Source: Pieris napi
Taxonomy: Eukaryota; Arthropoda; Insecta; Lepidoptera; Pieridae
Assembly: GCF_905475465.1 (NCBI RefSeq)
Contig: NC_062242.1
Location: 6,847,501 to 6,911,500 of the forward strand
Reading direction: 5' to 3'
Length of the DNA: 64,000 nt
How positions within the stretch are numbered: the stretch's first letter is position 1; every line of letters starts with the position of its first letter. The translations under genes were made by a program, and so were the position numbers. Below the pieces are notes generated by a model that saw only the letters and a program-made list of their open reading frames with translations, had not been told where the DNA came from and searched no databases. Positions 41,124 to 53,500 of the stretch are shown here, piece after piece.

Positions 41124-42034
41124 CTGCATTATAATATTAATTAAAAGCTTTACATTTATGGTCTATACGAGTTTCTAAATTGCAATATCTGTTACTTGAG
41201 TAATATTTACCATTATACAACACAAGTCGCTGTGTCAAAACATATAACAAGTAAGAGCATCATATGTAAAGCGATGTTTTTCTTAACAATAATAACTTAA
41301 TTTCCAGTCATGGAAGAGTGCAATGGCGACTCTGTGCCTCAATAGTTAACACACATGACTAAACAATCTTGTGTTCGTTTCCCGGCAAATTAATTAAACA
41401 AGTTGATACAGATGTTTTCTTGGGGGACAATATCAAACACTCAAAACCAAAATTATAGACAAAAAGTCTCGATGTGATAAAATTACATTTTCACTTAGGA
41501 AACGAAAGTCAGGAAAAACGTAGTACTCGGAATCTAAGCAACAATCGGTCACCTCGCAAAGGTCAAATAATAACTCAAAAAACCTACAACTTATCAAACA
41601 TTGTTAACTGATATGGAGAATTCGTTTTTAAAGGTAACCTTTAAATAATCTGCAAATGTGTATAAACAACATGTTTCTACTTTAAAGTCATTCGGAAAGA
41701 AATTAAAAGTAAATCTTGTGTTAAACAAGTGACACACATACACTCATACACACTCACATTATTCAAATTATTTGCGGATGCACAGGAAAATTCTCTTTGA
41801 AACCCTTGCATTAAAAAAACAACAAAAAATGACTTTCTATAATCATGTAATTATTTCCGGTAAAACTATACCATTACATTTGCGTAAAAGCAGATAATAT
41901 ATGGGTTTCAATTCAATTTGTTTTTTTTTTCTTTAGAAAATTGCAGCGTCAAACAATTGGCTAGATTTTTACCGTTCCGTAGTATGAGTTTCCGTAATTT
42001 GACTTAGTTATAGACACCAAAACCTTTCGAAAGC

Positions 42035-42205
42035 GTACTTCTGTGCCTGACACACGCCGTCGACTTTTTGGGTTAAGACATGCGGGATTCCTTACGATGT
42101 TTTCTTTCGTCGAGCGAGTGTTAAATGCACACATAGACAGAGAGTCCATTGGTAAATAGCTCGGATTCTAACCTACGATCTCAAGGATGATACTCGCTCG
42201 CTGTA
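42035..42205 (-). repeat. Bm1-like SINE fragment
   Basis: On the minus strand the SINE body shows as the complement of GTGTCAGGCACAG and of GAAAACATCGTAAGG, with the degraded tRNA-like head at about 42160-42205. Confidence 0.6.
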
Positions 42206-43011
42206 GGCATTGCTCTGTTTTTAAATGTGGAAATTAATTTCTGATTGCCATCTTAATGTAGAATTTAAATGCAATACGGGTATCACGAAGCGTAACCATT
42301 GATATATTGATAAAATATTAATTAAAGTAAAATTGCGAATTTTATAATTGAAATAAAGATTTGTTGACATAGATAATAAACAAATCAAGATAAATATTCA
42401 AGTATAACATATGCCAAGTCAAAACGTATAAAAGACCTAATTATTTAAAATGGAATAATTAATTATTTACTAATATTAACTTTTCTCTTTATTTTGTCTT
42501 ACATTAAAATATAATTATCGCAAGAATGTTAAAAAATATTTAACATATTGTAAGCAAACAGATATACAATTTATTTTTTATTCAATATTATTCCGCTTAT
42601 TTTAAACTTCTATTTTATCTTAAATTTATGTGAAAAATAAAAATAAAAATTTGACAAACTTGTTTGTGTTCTATGAATTAACCATGAATGTTAAGGGTGA
42701 TTTAATTTGCTGTTAGCCATGACAGGTTTGTGATAATATCATGAATTAGTTTTAACTGAGCTATTTAGTATGAAAATAAACCACATAATTTACCTTATAA
42801 TGTGTAATTCACACGTACATACTGTACGGTAATAGTACTACTATCGGTGTAGCAAAGTACAAAAATATATTTATAATAAGACGTTTGGCGAGCCGTTCTG
42901 TCTAATTACCTCGGGAGTAGCGAAACCGAGTTTAATATTTAGCAAATTTAACAATTATTAATTGTATTAAAAGTAGTAGTTATATACCTAACACATATGG
43001 ACGTCAGAAAA

Positions 43012-43130
43012 AAATTATGCATCTAAATTTACATTCACTGCCGTTTCTCAAATCAAAGGCGTTGAACGGACGAGGAGAACTGCCAATAAACTCTCCGTCC
43101 ATCTTTTACATCGCTAAGGTTGTTTTTTAC
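43012..43130. repeat. interspersed repeat family X, copy 2
   Basis: Shares the block TTTACATTCACTGCC..AAATCAAAGGCG, CAATAAACTCTCCGTCC, and TTTTACATCGCTAAGG with the downstream half of 44465-44650. Confidence 0.45.
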
Positions 43131-44464
43131 TAAGTGTTTGTAAGCACCAGAAACCAATACATCATGCTTCTCATCACATTTTAAAGCAAATAATTATTGG
43201 AAATAATGGCGCGATACAAAATAAGAAGCCATAATGGATACTTCTTTAAATTAATTTCGAATTTGACTAATAGATTTTATCGTATTGTTCATTATTATAA
43301 AAAATATTATCAATTTATATTAGCTATAATTATGCATATTTAAATAATTTAAAAATATTTTGTGTGAATAGATTTTCGCGTAAATATCATATAGTCACAA
43401 AAAAAAAATACAAAATATATTTACTCAATCGCCATTTCTGGTTCCTGATTTATTCATTGATAACGCACGCATATTAAGACATCATTAATTACACTGTCGA
43501 ATGATAAATTTTATAGATGTTTTTCTCTGATGGTCATGGACTTCTTTAAAAAAATATTTACACTATATAGTCGAGGATAATATATGTTTTTTATATTTTG
43601 GAAAAATATTTTTAAAATTATTATTTAATTTTCTAATTAACACTTCTGATATTTAACTTAGATCAAGATGCCCGCATAGATTTGACTGTTAGTCTAGTCT
43701 GTGGAAAAATTGCTTACCGAAAGGGATAATCCCGCTTTGTAAACTAGCATAACATCTATAATCCTTGTCACAATCCATTAAAATTGTCTTTGCTAAACAT
43801 ATATTAGTATGTAGGTATATGCTGTTATTATTAAAATGCGTTTTTGCTTATCAAACTCATAAAATTATCATTACATGTCCTTGGCCTTAGTTCACGAGAC
43901 GAAGGTCACTGGGCTGCCGATGCGAATGATCTAAAATTAGAATATTAGTTGATTGTCGATATTTTTCGAGAATATTACGGATATTTCAACCGTTAGTTTT
44001 TGGCAGTTCAATGCATTGATTTGCCATAGAATATATACATCCTCCACATTTATATTTAAATATATTTCAATACAAAAATTATGTAGATATACATCACTAT
44101 AAGAAGACAACTTAAATATTTTAAAGTTAACTGACTTACATACTGGTTTCGTCTTTCTGCGAAACAATAAGGATTCAAAAAAAAATGGGTGATTTTCGGG
44201 GGTTAAAGCACTGAAAGACACTTTAAAATTGTTGAAAAGAAGTTTAAGACGAAAAATCTATGACTAATATTCGCGTTTTATTTTTAGCATCACTTTGATT
44301 GGCATCTCTTAAGAATTAATGGCGTACAAAAAGTCTCATAGCACAAACAATGTAATAAAAAACACGGCAACATGAGTTATAGGAAAATTCCATGCCAAAA
44401 ACTGACATTGCGGATGTTTTCAGAGACCTCGTAACGTGTTTTACGCCTAATCAGTTTATACTCG

Positions 44465-44650
44465 TATAGTCAAGTCAAAATAACGTTATTCATATAGGTA
44501 AACAAGTATACTTGTGAGCGTCAGAAAATAAGTTAAAATAATTTTTAATTTACATTAACTACCAGTTCGCAAGTCAAGGGCGAAGAGCGACTCCGCCACT
44601 CTTTTTAATCGCTGAGTTTTGAGTCATACAAATTGTTTGAACTGGAGCAC
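44465..44650. repeat. interspersed repeat family X, copy 3
   Basis: The most complete copy: TTATTCATATAGGTAAACAA, CTACCAGTTCGCAAGTCAAG and CTCCGCCACTCTTTTTAATC. Resembles common lepidopteran LINE-derived repeats; no coding potential. Confidence 0.5.
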
Positions 44651-45664
44651 ATCAATCGCAAGGATTGGGATCGTTTAAATATTCGTCAAATTTATAAAAA
44701 GCTTTATTGATTAATTTACGAGAGCTTTGAATTTATTTAGTGATAATTCTCTAATTTCGCTTGAAAGTTTGTTGTAAAAACGAATACAATTTCCATATAA
44801 GGAATGGTTTATCTTCTGGAGCCTGGTTGGTAGTCCATTAGACTTAAAGAGTTGTTTTAACTTTGTTTTGTTAATACATTAAAAATTACCAAGTTACCAG
44901 TTAATACTTTGATTTAAAAATTTATATGTTTATTTTAATTATCCAGGCCCCATCTTCAAATCTCTTTGACGTGGTGACGTGGAAAATGCAGCATCAATCT
45001 TGATTAAACATTTCGTCTAGGTTCGGCCTTAATTCATGATGACTAGATGCTTCATCGAAATTTTGCTATTACAATAAATAGATTTTCTTTTAAAGCCTTT
45101 TAAAATGTTAAAACACCCCGTGGTAATTAAATCAAGAACTTATTACATACAAAGTGATGTATAGGGAGTTAGAGTTCTCCTTGAATTTACACTACTCGAT
45201 TAACGAGAGTGGGTTTCTTCATAGTATGTATTTTGTATTTAATTTCTTCAACTTCATCTAATTTCAAGGATTAAACTTGACCTTACTAAGGCTATCAGGC
45301 TATACTATGTTGCCGTACCTAATTTGTCATAGATAATAATGTGTGAAAAATGTCACCACATACTTGTGTCAAGCCCATAAATAATAATACAGTTACCTGT
45401 TGTTGCGTAATTGCTTATTATTAAGATTTATATTAAATCAAGATGTATAAAAATCTGTGTTTTTCATATTTCCATAGAACTAACTTATCTATTTAAAGAG
45501 ATTTTAAATAATTGTATACTTATAAGACATGATGTATGTTCAATGGTAAAATGAAAAAGAAGTCTCTTTGTCTCTCGCTAATGTGATTTTGAGATTACTG
45601 AAACATATAGAAGTAATATTTTTAATTAAAATAATTTAACATATATATACACACTTAAGCTTTT

Positions 45665-45830
45665 CCGAACCAATTCGACTTTGGGTCCTCCAAGAAAAGA
45701 GCGTACCAATTCTTAAGAGGCCGGCAGCGCGCTTGCGAGCCTTCTGGCAGTGTGAGTGTCCATGGGCGGCGGTATTACTTAACATCAGGTGAGCCTACTG
45801 CCCGTTTGCCTCCTGGTTTCCTCGCGATGA
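45665..45830 (+). repeat. interspersed repeat family Y, copy 3
   Basis: Well-preserved copy: AAGAAAAGAGCGTACCAATT, GGCCGGCAGCGCGCTTGCGA, and ACTTAACATCAGGTGAGCCT followed by a pyrimidine-rich tail. Confidence 0.6.
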
Positions 45831-46674
45831 TTTTCTTTACTGTAAGTGCGAGTTTTAAATGCGTACATACCGTGAGGGTCTCCTCATACAAACTATGTAC
45901 CATGAGCATAACAGTTGCAACAAAAATGAAACGATGTTATATTATCGGGATATAATTGGAACGCCATCTGTGTGATAGTGATATTGGAACGTTATTTCCT
46001 GAACCAACCTAACAATAAAAGCAAAGTACGAACTGATAATTTCATGCATTTTAGTCGATAATGTTCCTATTTAGGAGTACTGAATTACAATTGGAGATAT
46101 AATGAATGTATTCAGTTTTATGTGGATATAATTTAAAATACTAATAAACTATTTTTTTCTTATGAATAAAGTTTAGTATTTTCAAAGACTTCTAGTTAGT
46201 TTAGTTATAAATTTAAGTTTATATGTGTGTTCTTTATATTGTTGTAGATCGGGTTTATAAGACTAAGATTCAAATCAAGACTTAACTAGGCTTTCCTTAT
46301 GTCACAAAGCATTGGATTTTGAGGGAAAAAAGCTCCACGATTCAAGCGCGTGGTTAATTGTATACCTGTAACTCGTTTTGTGTGAAAATGTAGAAACTCT
46401 TCGTACATATATCCACGTTACTCTAGCATACATATACAGCAGAATAATACAGAGAAGTAAAACGAACAAAACTTAATAAATCATAATGTTTATAGTTTTT
46501 TAATGATATTTAACGTTCAATGACAGGTCAGAAGGATCAAAAATATTTCGATAAGATTAATATTTCGATGTTTCGTAAATAATTTTAACATATTATCGAG
46601 TTATAATAATTACTACAAAAACTTTTTGCCAGGTAAGTTGATATCACGTTAAACTATTAACAATTTTTTTTACA

Positions 46675-46698
46675 ATATAATACAATATTGTATTATAT
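46675..46698. repeat. perfect 24-bp palindrome
   Basis: ATATAATACAAT followed immediately by ATTGTATTATAT. Purely A/T-rich apart from one G/C pair, so possibly chance. Confidence 0.7.
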
Positions 46699-48224
46699 GT
46701 AATACATAACTTATGTAAGTAAACGTTTCTGACAATTTCAAGCTAAATAGTATGATGTACAATCTCTTGCAATACGCCAATTTCAGGCTGATTATTATTA
46801 CTTTATTACTTACGGGGCCTAAAACATAAGCAGTCATAACTCCGGTCTCCAACAAATTCTAGTGAATTATGAAAAAACTGACACAACAGAGAAGAATAAA
46901 TTACATTACATTCATGCTTGGACCACTATGCAAACCTGACCAAGTCATCGCGTTTTATAAATCTTTTTATTTCTGCGACCATAGATAAATTCTAAACATG
47001 AGACAGCCAACAAAATATTTTATCCACACTTTCCTAAAAGCAGGTTTCTTCTAACTCATTTATTATTCCTAAAATCTCGAAAGGCATTTTATCATACTTT
47101 CTGCAACTACATCTATCTTTTTACTAGGCCGATAAAGTAAGTCTAGTCTTGTTATGGGAACCAGCCTCTCACAAAGGTCAACAGCAGTATACTTTATTAT
47201 CTAGACTTGTGGAAAATAAATAAAATGAAATAAATTTATTAATATAATTGTTTCGCCCATTAGCATTACAAAACTTCTTTGTCTTTATAATTTGGTATTA
47301 AACTCATTTCCTCATTATCCGTATTTAATAAACAGTTGAAAGTCGAAAAGCAATAGTTGTTATAACTTGCCCACGAATTTTCCACTCTCCGAAACAATGC
47401 TGTTTTAATTTACATTCATTTAATTAAAACCGCAGATTATTCATAACAATTGTTATTCATGTATTTGTATATAATAAGAACGTCTGAAATTTGGTTTTGA
47501 TCGATTTGTTGTTGACATTTAAAATCAATCTTAAAATTTAGTTTTAAAGGTTGACCGGAATTAAAAATTAAGAAAATATACGTTTATTTCCTAGTATATT
47601 ATATAATTTTGTGCAAACAGCAACAAACAATAATATTCTTGCATACTTAAGTTTCAATTTAATTTTTGCAATCCAGTTTGTAAACAATTTTTTTTGTAAT
47701 ATTTTAATGGCCTCTTACGATATTTTATATGTAAATGGAATCGGTACAGAAGTTTTAAAGAACCCTTAAGAATCGATTTTTTTCGACTGCAAAATTCATG
47801 AATTAGAGTCTAGATATAATGTCAGAAGGTCTGATACGTCACACCACTAACCACGATATAAATATAGAGATGTTTAAAGCCAAAGGTAGAAAAATAAATT
47901 GCAAACATTTCCTTAAAAACCTTATGAATAATTTAAACCGTCAAGACAAGACTTTAAGGCATAATTACATTGAAGATTTCCAAAAGAATAGAATACAGTA
48001 AGTAAATAAAATACCGCCTTAAAAAGTGAGGGTCTGGATTTTGATTTCAAAGGACACAATAATAATAAGAGTCATGTAACCTAACGTTAGTTAAGTTACA
48101 TATATATATTTTAGTAAGTAATTAGAAGCGTATACCATGTTAGCAATCATCGCACACTTGAAGCCAAATTGAGCCCTTTAGTTTTTCCACACTAATAAAT
48201 TGTAATATAATATTGCGATTCCGA

Positions 48225-48470
48225 TAGTATCCAATAGGTCGGTCGGCAGCGGGCCCCGACTCGCCTATAAATATTATGACGATATTTTCCGAGTAGTTGT
48301 CGCCCGGGCCCGGCGGGAGACGCCAACCCTTTAAGGCAATAATGTCCCTTTTTAAGAAAGGGGAGATTTTGACACTCCCCTGCTGCTTGGCCACTCGGTC
48401 ACAAATCTGCCTGATTGCGTGGCTGATAGGCTAGGATGTAGGGGTCCCTGTTTAAAAAAAAAATAAAAAT
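48225..48470 (+). repeat. GC-rich retroposon fragment (family Z), copy 1
   Basis: CGCCTATAAATATTATGACG, GGCCACTCGGTCACAAATCT, and GATTGCGTGGCTGATAGGCT recur in altered form at 63545-63770. The copy ends in AAAAAAAAAATAAAAAT, suggesting a LINE 3-prime end. Distinctly GC-rich against its flanks. Confidence 0.55.
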
Positions 48471-49446
48471 AGGTCGACTATACTAATATTGAAGTGTCAC
48501 TTACATATAAGAACCCATAAGCCAAGTTAGTTTTGTTAATCCAGCGTCGCAACCCCACTACCCCTTATTTTATGTTAGTTGTAAGCTTAAACCACCACCG
48601 AACTTACTAAGAGCAAAAGGAAATTTGTAAAAAAAACAAAAGAAAACTGTAATATTTATCTTTTAATTTTTTTTTTTTATGCTTATCATAATTTGATTTA
48701 TCAAATGAAAATATCTAACATAAACTTTGTACACACAATAGCCACAGTATTGTATTGTTTTAAAATATAATGTCTGTTTTTAGCTAGCTGACATTATGTC
48801 ATGTTGACTTGTCTGCATTATTTATTTCATTTAATAATAATATATTTTTGAATTATATTAACATCGCACTAACCTTCGCGACTCATTGTTTTGAGTCATT
48901 TTAAATAAAACCATTAATATTGTTTGTAAGTGTATATTTTTTAATCAATACGTTACATAATAGAAAATGACCTGAAGGTTTATATATTACGAGGTCAACA
49001 AACAACTCAATAATGTTTTTCATACAAATTCTACTTAGACCTCATACCATTAAGTAATATCTAATTATGGATTTACTTCATTAAACTAAACGACAGATTT
49101 TGAAATCGCGGTTTATGCGCGTTTAATATGTTTCAAAACTAAAAATAACTTAGAGAATGAAACAGCAAATACGTCGCGTTGCTTGAGCACAACTGGTTAT
49201 TTTAATTAAACCAATAATAAATTAAAAAAAGAACTAAAGTTCAACGTAGGTTATTATGACACAAATGTCAAAAATCCTATTATATACGTGAAAAAAACGT
49301 GAATAAATTAGGAAAATAATGAACTAAAAATTCGTACTTTGGTCGATGAATATTTTTTATATTTATCTTTGCATATGTCAGATATAATTATTATGGACGC
49401 TTACTTAACCGATTACAGCACGTGCAATTGTGTGTAACATTATCGA

Positions 49447-49482
49447 ATAGTGGAATTAATTATAATATTTTAATTCCACTAT
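49447..49482. repeat. hairpin with 13-bp perfect arms
   Basis: ATAGTGGAATTAA and its reverse complement are separated by 10 bases. Confidence 0.7.
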
Positions 49483-50070
49483 ACATTATATCGGCAAATT
49501 ACAAGAATGTTTACAAAAAACTGTTTCCACGTATAAATCAAACGATTGACGTATATTATCAGAAAACTACTATTTGATGATTTATAGAAGGTTATATTTT
49601 TACATTTAATATCTGTTGTTGGATTTATATTCTTTGGTATAATTTGTTGATTTTGGCAAGATTTATTACTATTTGAATATTATGAAGAGGACATTTTTGT
49701 ATGTTTATCAAAACTTCTTAGTTTGACTACTATTTAAAACATGATAATCAGGATTCTGCCTGCGTTAAAAATATATATAAGCCGGCGCGAAGTCGAGGAC
49801 GGCTTTTAAAATAGCTTTAATTTCGTTTTGATACAAAAGGAAATATTTGTGAGAATAGCCGACAAATACGTATTATAAGTAAAAATCTAGAATCCGTTAT
49901 TGATGAATAGGACAATGATCTCTAAATTAATATAGATATATGAACGAAATGTTTATTGAAACACTTTTTTTACTAAAGCGTCAGCAAGTCTAGATCGTTA
50001 AAAACAAGACACTCCCATTTATGTTCAATTAATTTTATGTCGTGTGAGTTTTTAAATAAACCTAAAAAAA

Positions 50071-50310
50071 ACAGTGTTGGCCTAGTGGAATCAGCGTGGG
50101 CCTCTCAGGCCATCGGTTCGATTACGAGCTGTGAACGAATGGACTTTGTGTCTGCATTTAACACTCGCTCGTCCGGTGAAGGAAAACATCGCAAGCAAAA
50201 GGGCTTAACTTAAAAAGGTGTGTGTCGGGCACATAAGGCTAATGTTTACTTGCCTATTTGAAAAACAATTGATCGCGAAACAGATACATAAATCAATTGT
50301 TTTTAAAGGA
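50071..50310 (+). repeat. Bm1-like tRNA-derived SINE
   Basis: The head GTGTTGGCCTAGTGG (A box) and GGTTCGATTAC (B box) is followed by the body GAACGAATGGACTTTGTG, TTAACACTCGCTCG, GGTGAAGGAAAACATCG and GTGTGTCGGGCACATAAGGC. It is the longest continuous copy in the window. It lies about 150 bp upstream of the coding exon acceptor of ABCG gene 2. Confidence 0.75.
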
Positions 50311-50484
50311 ATAACAGAATGTGTTGCGTGTCTGATAGCCTTTTCTCAAAAACCATCGTCGTCTTTCGTTTATCACTCCCTGGTATTTCAAACGTAGCTT
50401 AAGTATAGGAGTTAAGGTACATATCTAATCGTACTTTGTACTGAAATTCTTGTTTCAGAAAGATAATGAGAAGCTAGTGAAACA

Positions 50485-50599
50485 ATGGAGATACAGATGT
50501 CATCCCCTCTAGGACGAGCCCACCTCTCTCATCTTCCGCAGCGACCACCAATAAACCTCAGCTTTCAAGATTTATCTTACACCGTATCCAATGGAAAAG
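50485..50599 (+). CDS. ABCG gene 2, coding exon 1
   Basis: 115 coding bases after a 26-nt leader; the exon begins at 50459 after TTGTTTCAG. Residues 1-38 include RPPINLSFQDLSYTV, matching VDLAFTDLTYNV of gene 1. Ends before GTTAGT in phase 1, as in gene 1. Confidence 0.9.
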
Positions 50600-53500
50600 G
50601 TTAGTTTTATTATGTCCCATAGCTATAATGTCAGTTTAAAATTCCAGGAAATCAGAATACAAAATTCCACTCGAATCACCTCAACGTCGTTACACGAGTG
50701 AGCGTTAAGGCAGTTTTTTGTGTGTGGAACCAGGTACCCACTGAACTACTTCAATTCGACTTAGCGTCCTTCAAGAAAAGAGCGTTCTAATTATTAAAAG
50801 GCCGGCAAAGCACTCGCGAGCCCTATGGTATTGAGAGGGTCCATCGGCGTAACTTAACATCAGGTGAGCCTCATCTCTGTTTGCCCCTTTTTCTATAAAA
50901 AAAATTCTAGTAGCAATCGTACAGGTTAAGGTCCATACTGCCTCATGTAGGAACATTATAATGTTGCAGATTTCAATTAGATAGCGATCTCTGTACATCT
51001 CTGTACTCATCTACTCGTTACAATATCGTGTCGTATCTTAAAAGTACTATCCCCATACATATTTCTGTAGAAAGCGATTCTGTAAGCAGTACTTATCTAC
51101 CGAAAGCCATATTTTTAATATGAATCCTGGGTATTTCTTGAGACAACAGATAATTCAATATTTTTCCTTGTCTTGCAGAATATATTTTGAGTATCTTTTG
51201 CACATTATGCATATCACATGTCATCTTTTTTAATTTGACAAAAAGTTGTTGTCGTGTTTAATCATAGAAATAACCTTAAAGGTGATGCATGTATGTAAAA
51301 TATAAATATAAATTAATAATTTATTAATTATGATTTATTACAATATGGTGTGCTTATTTTTTCATTACTCAACGATAAAAAAAAACTGACAATGCGCTGA
51401 AAAAACCCAAACTTTTATAAAGTCTTTGTCTCTCTAAAGTTTGAAAAACAAAGGCCAGATAAAGTGTAGACTTCCATTGAACTGTGTTCAAAGTTTATTT
51501 TTCGCTTTAATATATTAATATGTTATAATATATATTTCAATGTATTTTGCATGTGTAAATCAAACACATAGTGGAAAAAAACTTCTTCACTACATTGACG
51601 AGATATTTGCTGTGAATATTATTTAAATGTCGCAGAGCCTAAGTACTTATGAATGCGTATAAACGTTTTGTGAAGTCAATATTTGACGCTAATAATCTAT
51701 TACTTGGAAACCAAATTATTGGTAAATAGGGAAGGGGTAATAATATAAATTACTTGGATGATTAAATAGCGCTGTAGAAATTTCAATAGGTGTAAACAAA
51801 GATTGATTCAGTATTGTATAAACAGCAACAAAGTCAATAAAGATTTACTTTAATAATTTATTCAGTTTTTGTATAATTTTGATAGGATATTAGGTATTAC
51901 GTAATGCAGCAAAATAAATACACTATATAACAAGTCGTTGAACCGAAGTATGAGAGCGATCAGTCTCCAAGGTTAGTGCTAATTCTAGCCACGAAATATT
52001 GGCCAATCGTTTTAGAAAGCTTACACGTGACTAAGTCAAGACCTAGGTGATTTTAACTCTTCAAACTTTGCTAATCAGTGAGAACATTATAGTAGTTTTG
52101 TTTTTCGGCTGACAGAAGACTAAGTAATGATAATAATGACCTTTATGATATTACTCATTACAGTGCTATGGGTCATTATGATATTAATGACCCATAGCAC
52201 TGTAATGAGTGATGGATTGTTTTAAAATCAAGATTCAGATACCTTCAAGGCTACGTTTTTGTTAGTATAAACCGTTTTTTCTTACAAACAGAATGAATTA
52301 TCTTTCTTCTAATTCGCGTCATCCCGGTAAAACATGAAATAAGTCAAACCAAACACAAGTCAGTTTTTTATTGAACCTACAAACGTATTTAACTGGAATA
52401 CCTATTCTAATATTATTTTGATAAATAAATTTCTTCTAAATAGCAAATAAATAAGTTTAAAACAGACTTTTTAAAAATTATATTAGGTACTGTTACTCTT
52501 AATTTTCTTTAATATTTTATACGTTATTTACAATCTAAGAAATAGGCTCCTCAGTCGCTGCAAATACAATTAAGTAATCATCTGATTTTGTCGGGATCTA
52601 GTGTGACATTAAAAAAACGAGTTCTTTGCGATATGAAGATGAAAAGGTACGTGTCGTAATAAGCTTGAGAAAGTTGTGCGAAAATGTTTTCTCTATTTAC
52701 AGTAATTTAATATACTGGTATACTTTTTAATGAGCATTGGTGGCATAGTGGTTTCGTTGACTTGCGACTCTCATGCCTAAGTTCATAGGTTCGAACCCCG
52801 GCTGTGCACCAAAGTACTTTCTGTCGGTCATTTGACGTTATTTACGTAAATAACTGTTCCCATACACTTATTGTGGCCTTAGTGTCTTACTTTATAGTCT
52901 GAAGAGCTAATACAGATCTTCAGACTATTAAAGATATTAAGAGCTAACAAATATAAATGATTATATTTTATACTAGTGTATCCGAGAAACTTTTTCCTGT
53001 ACTCACGTCTTTAATAAAAAAAGTCTAATTATAAATCTGGACCATTCTAGAATCCGGTCCATCCGGTGGGGTTTTATTACAAACACACGCATAGAAGATA
53101 TATGGATATTTATTAACTTGTCAACGCTCGGCATACTGTTACATTGGTAAAAGAAAAATAAAATACAATTTTAATGTTGCAAGCACTCATAAGTAAAGAT
53201 AACATACACGAAGAGATAATAAAAAAAGTTTAACAAAACTATTTAATTATATATCGTCGTGGTATCGGTTTTACATGTTTATTCATATTCTTATGTTGTC
53301 GTTATAATATCTATGTATATATCAACGCCAATAATGTAAATTTCCTACGTCATTGTTTAATTAATTTCGGAAAAATCATAATTTTTTTTTATGATTCATT
53401 TATTAAAATGTATTCACAGATACATGTCAAATACAAAACAAATATAAATTAATAAAAGGCATTTACGTTGAACAAAAAGGTTTGTTTAAATAAGAGTTGG

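Larger units (their letters stand above)
40351..50458 (+). other. probable 5-prime UTR intron of ABCG gene 2 (about 10 kb)
   Basis: No coding exon seen. It contains hairpins (41071-41123, 49447-49482), a palindrome (46675-46698), SINE fragments (42035-42205, 50071-50310) and repeat families X, Y and Z. Large AT-rich stretches, such as 42.2-43.0 and 46.9-48.1 kb, hold nothing recognised. Confidence 0.45.

Noticed and set aside
47819..48001. 60-codon plus-strand ORF (MSEGLIRHTTNHD...)
   Set aside because: No recognisable domain, no splice context and no conserved features; compatible with chance in an AT-rich intron.
52728..52805. Possible tRNA gene with a strong B box
   Set aside because: The sequence continues as a Bm1-like SINE (GGCTGTGCACC...), and no full set of tRNA stems forms.
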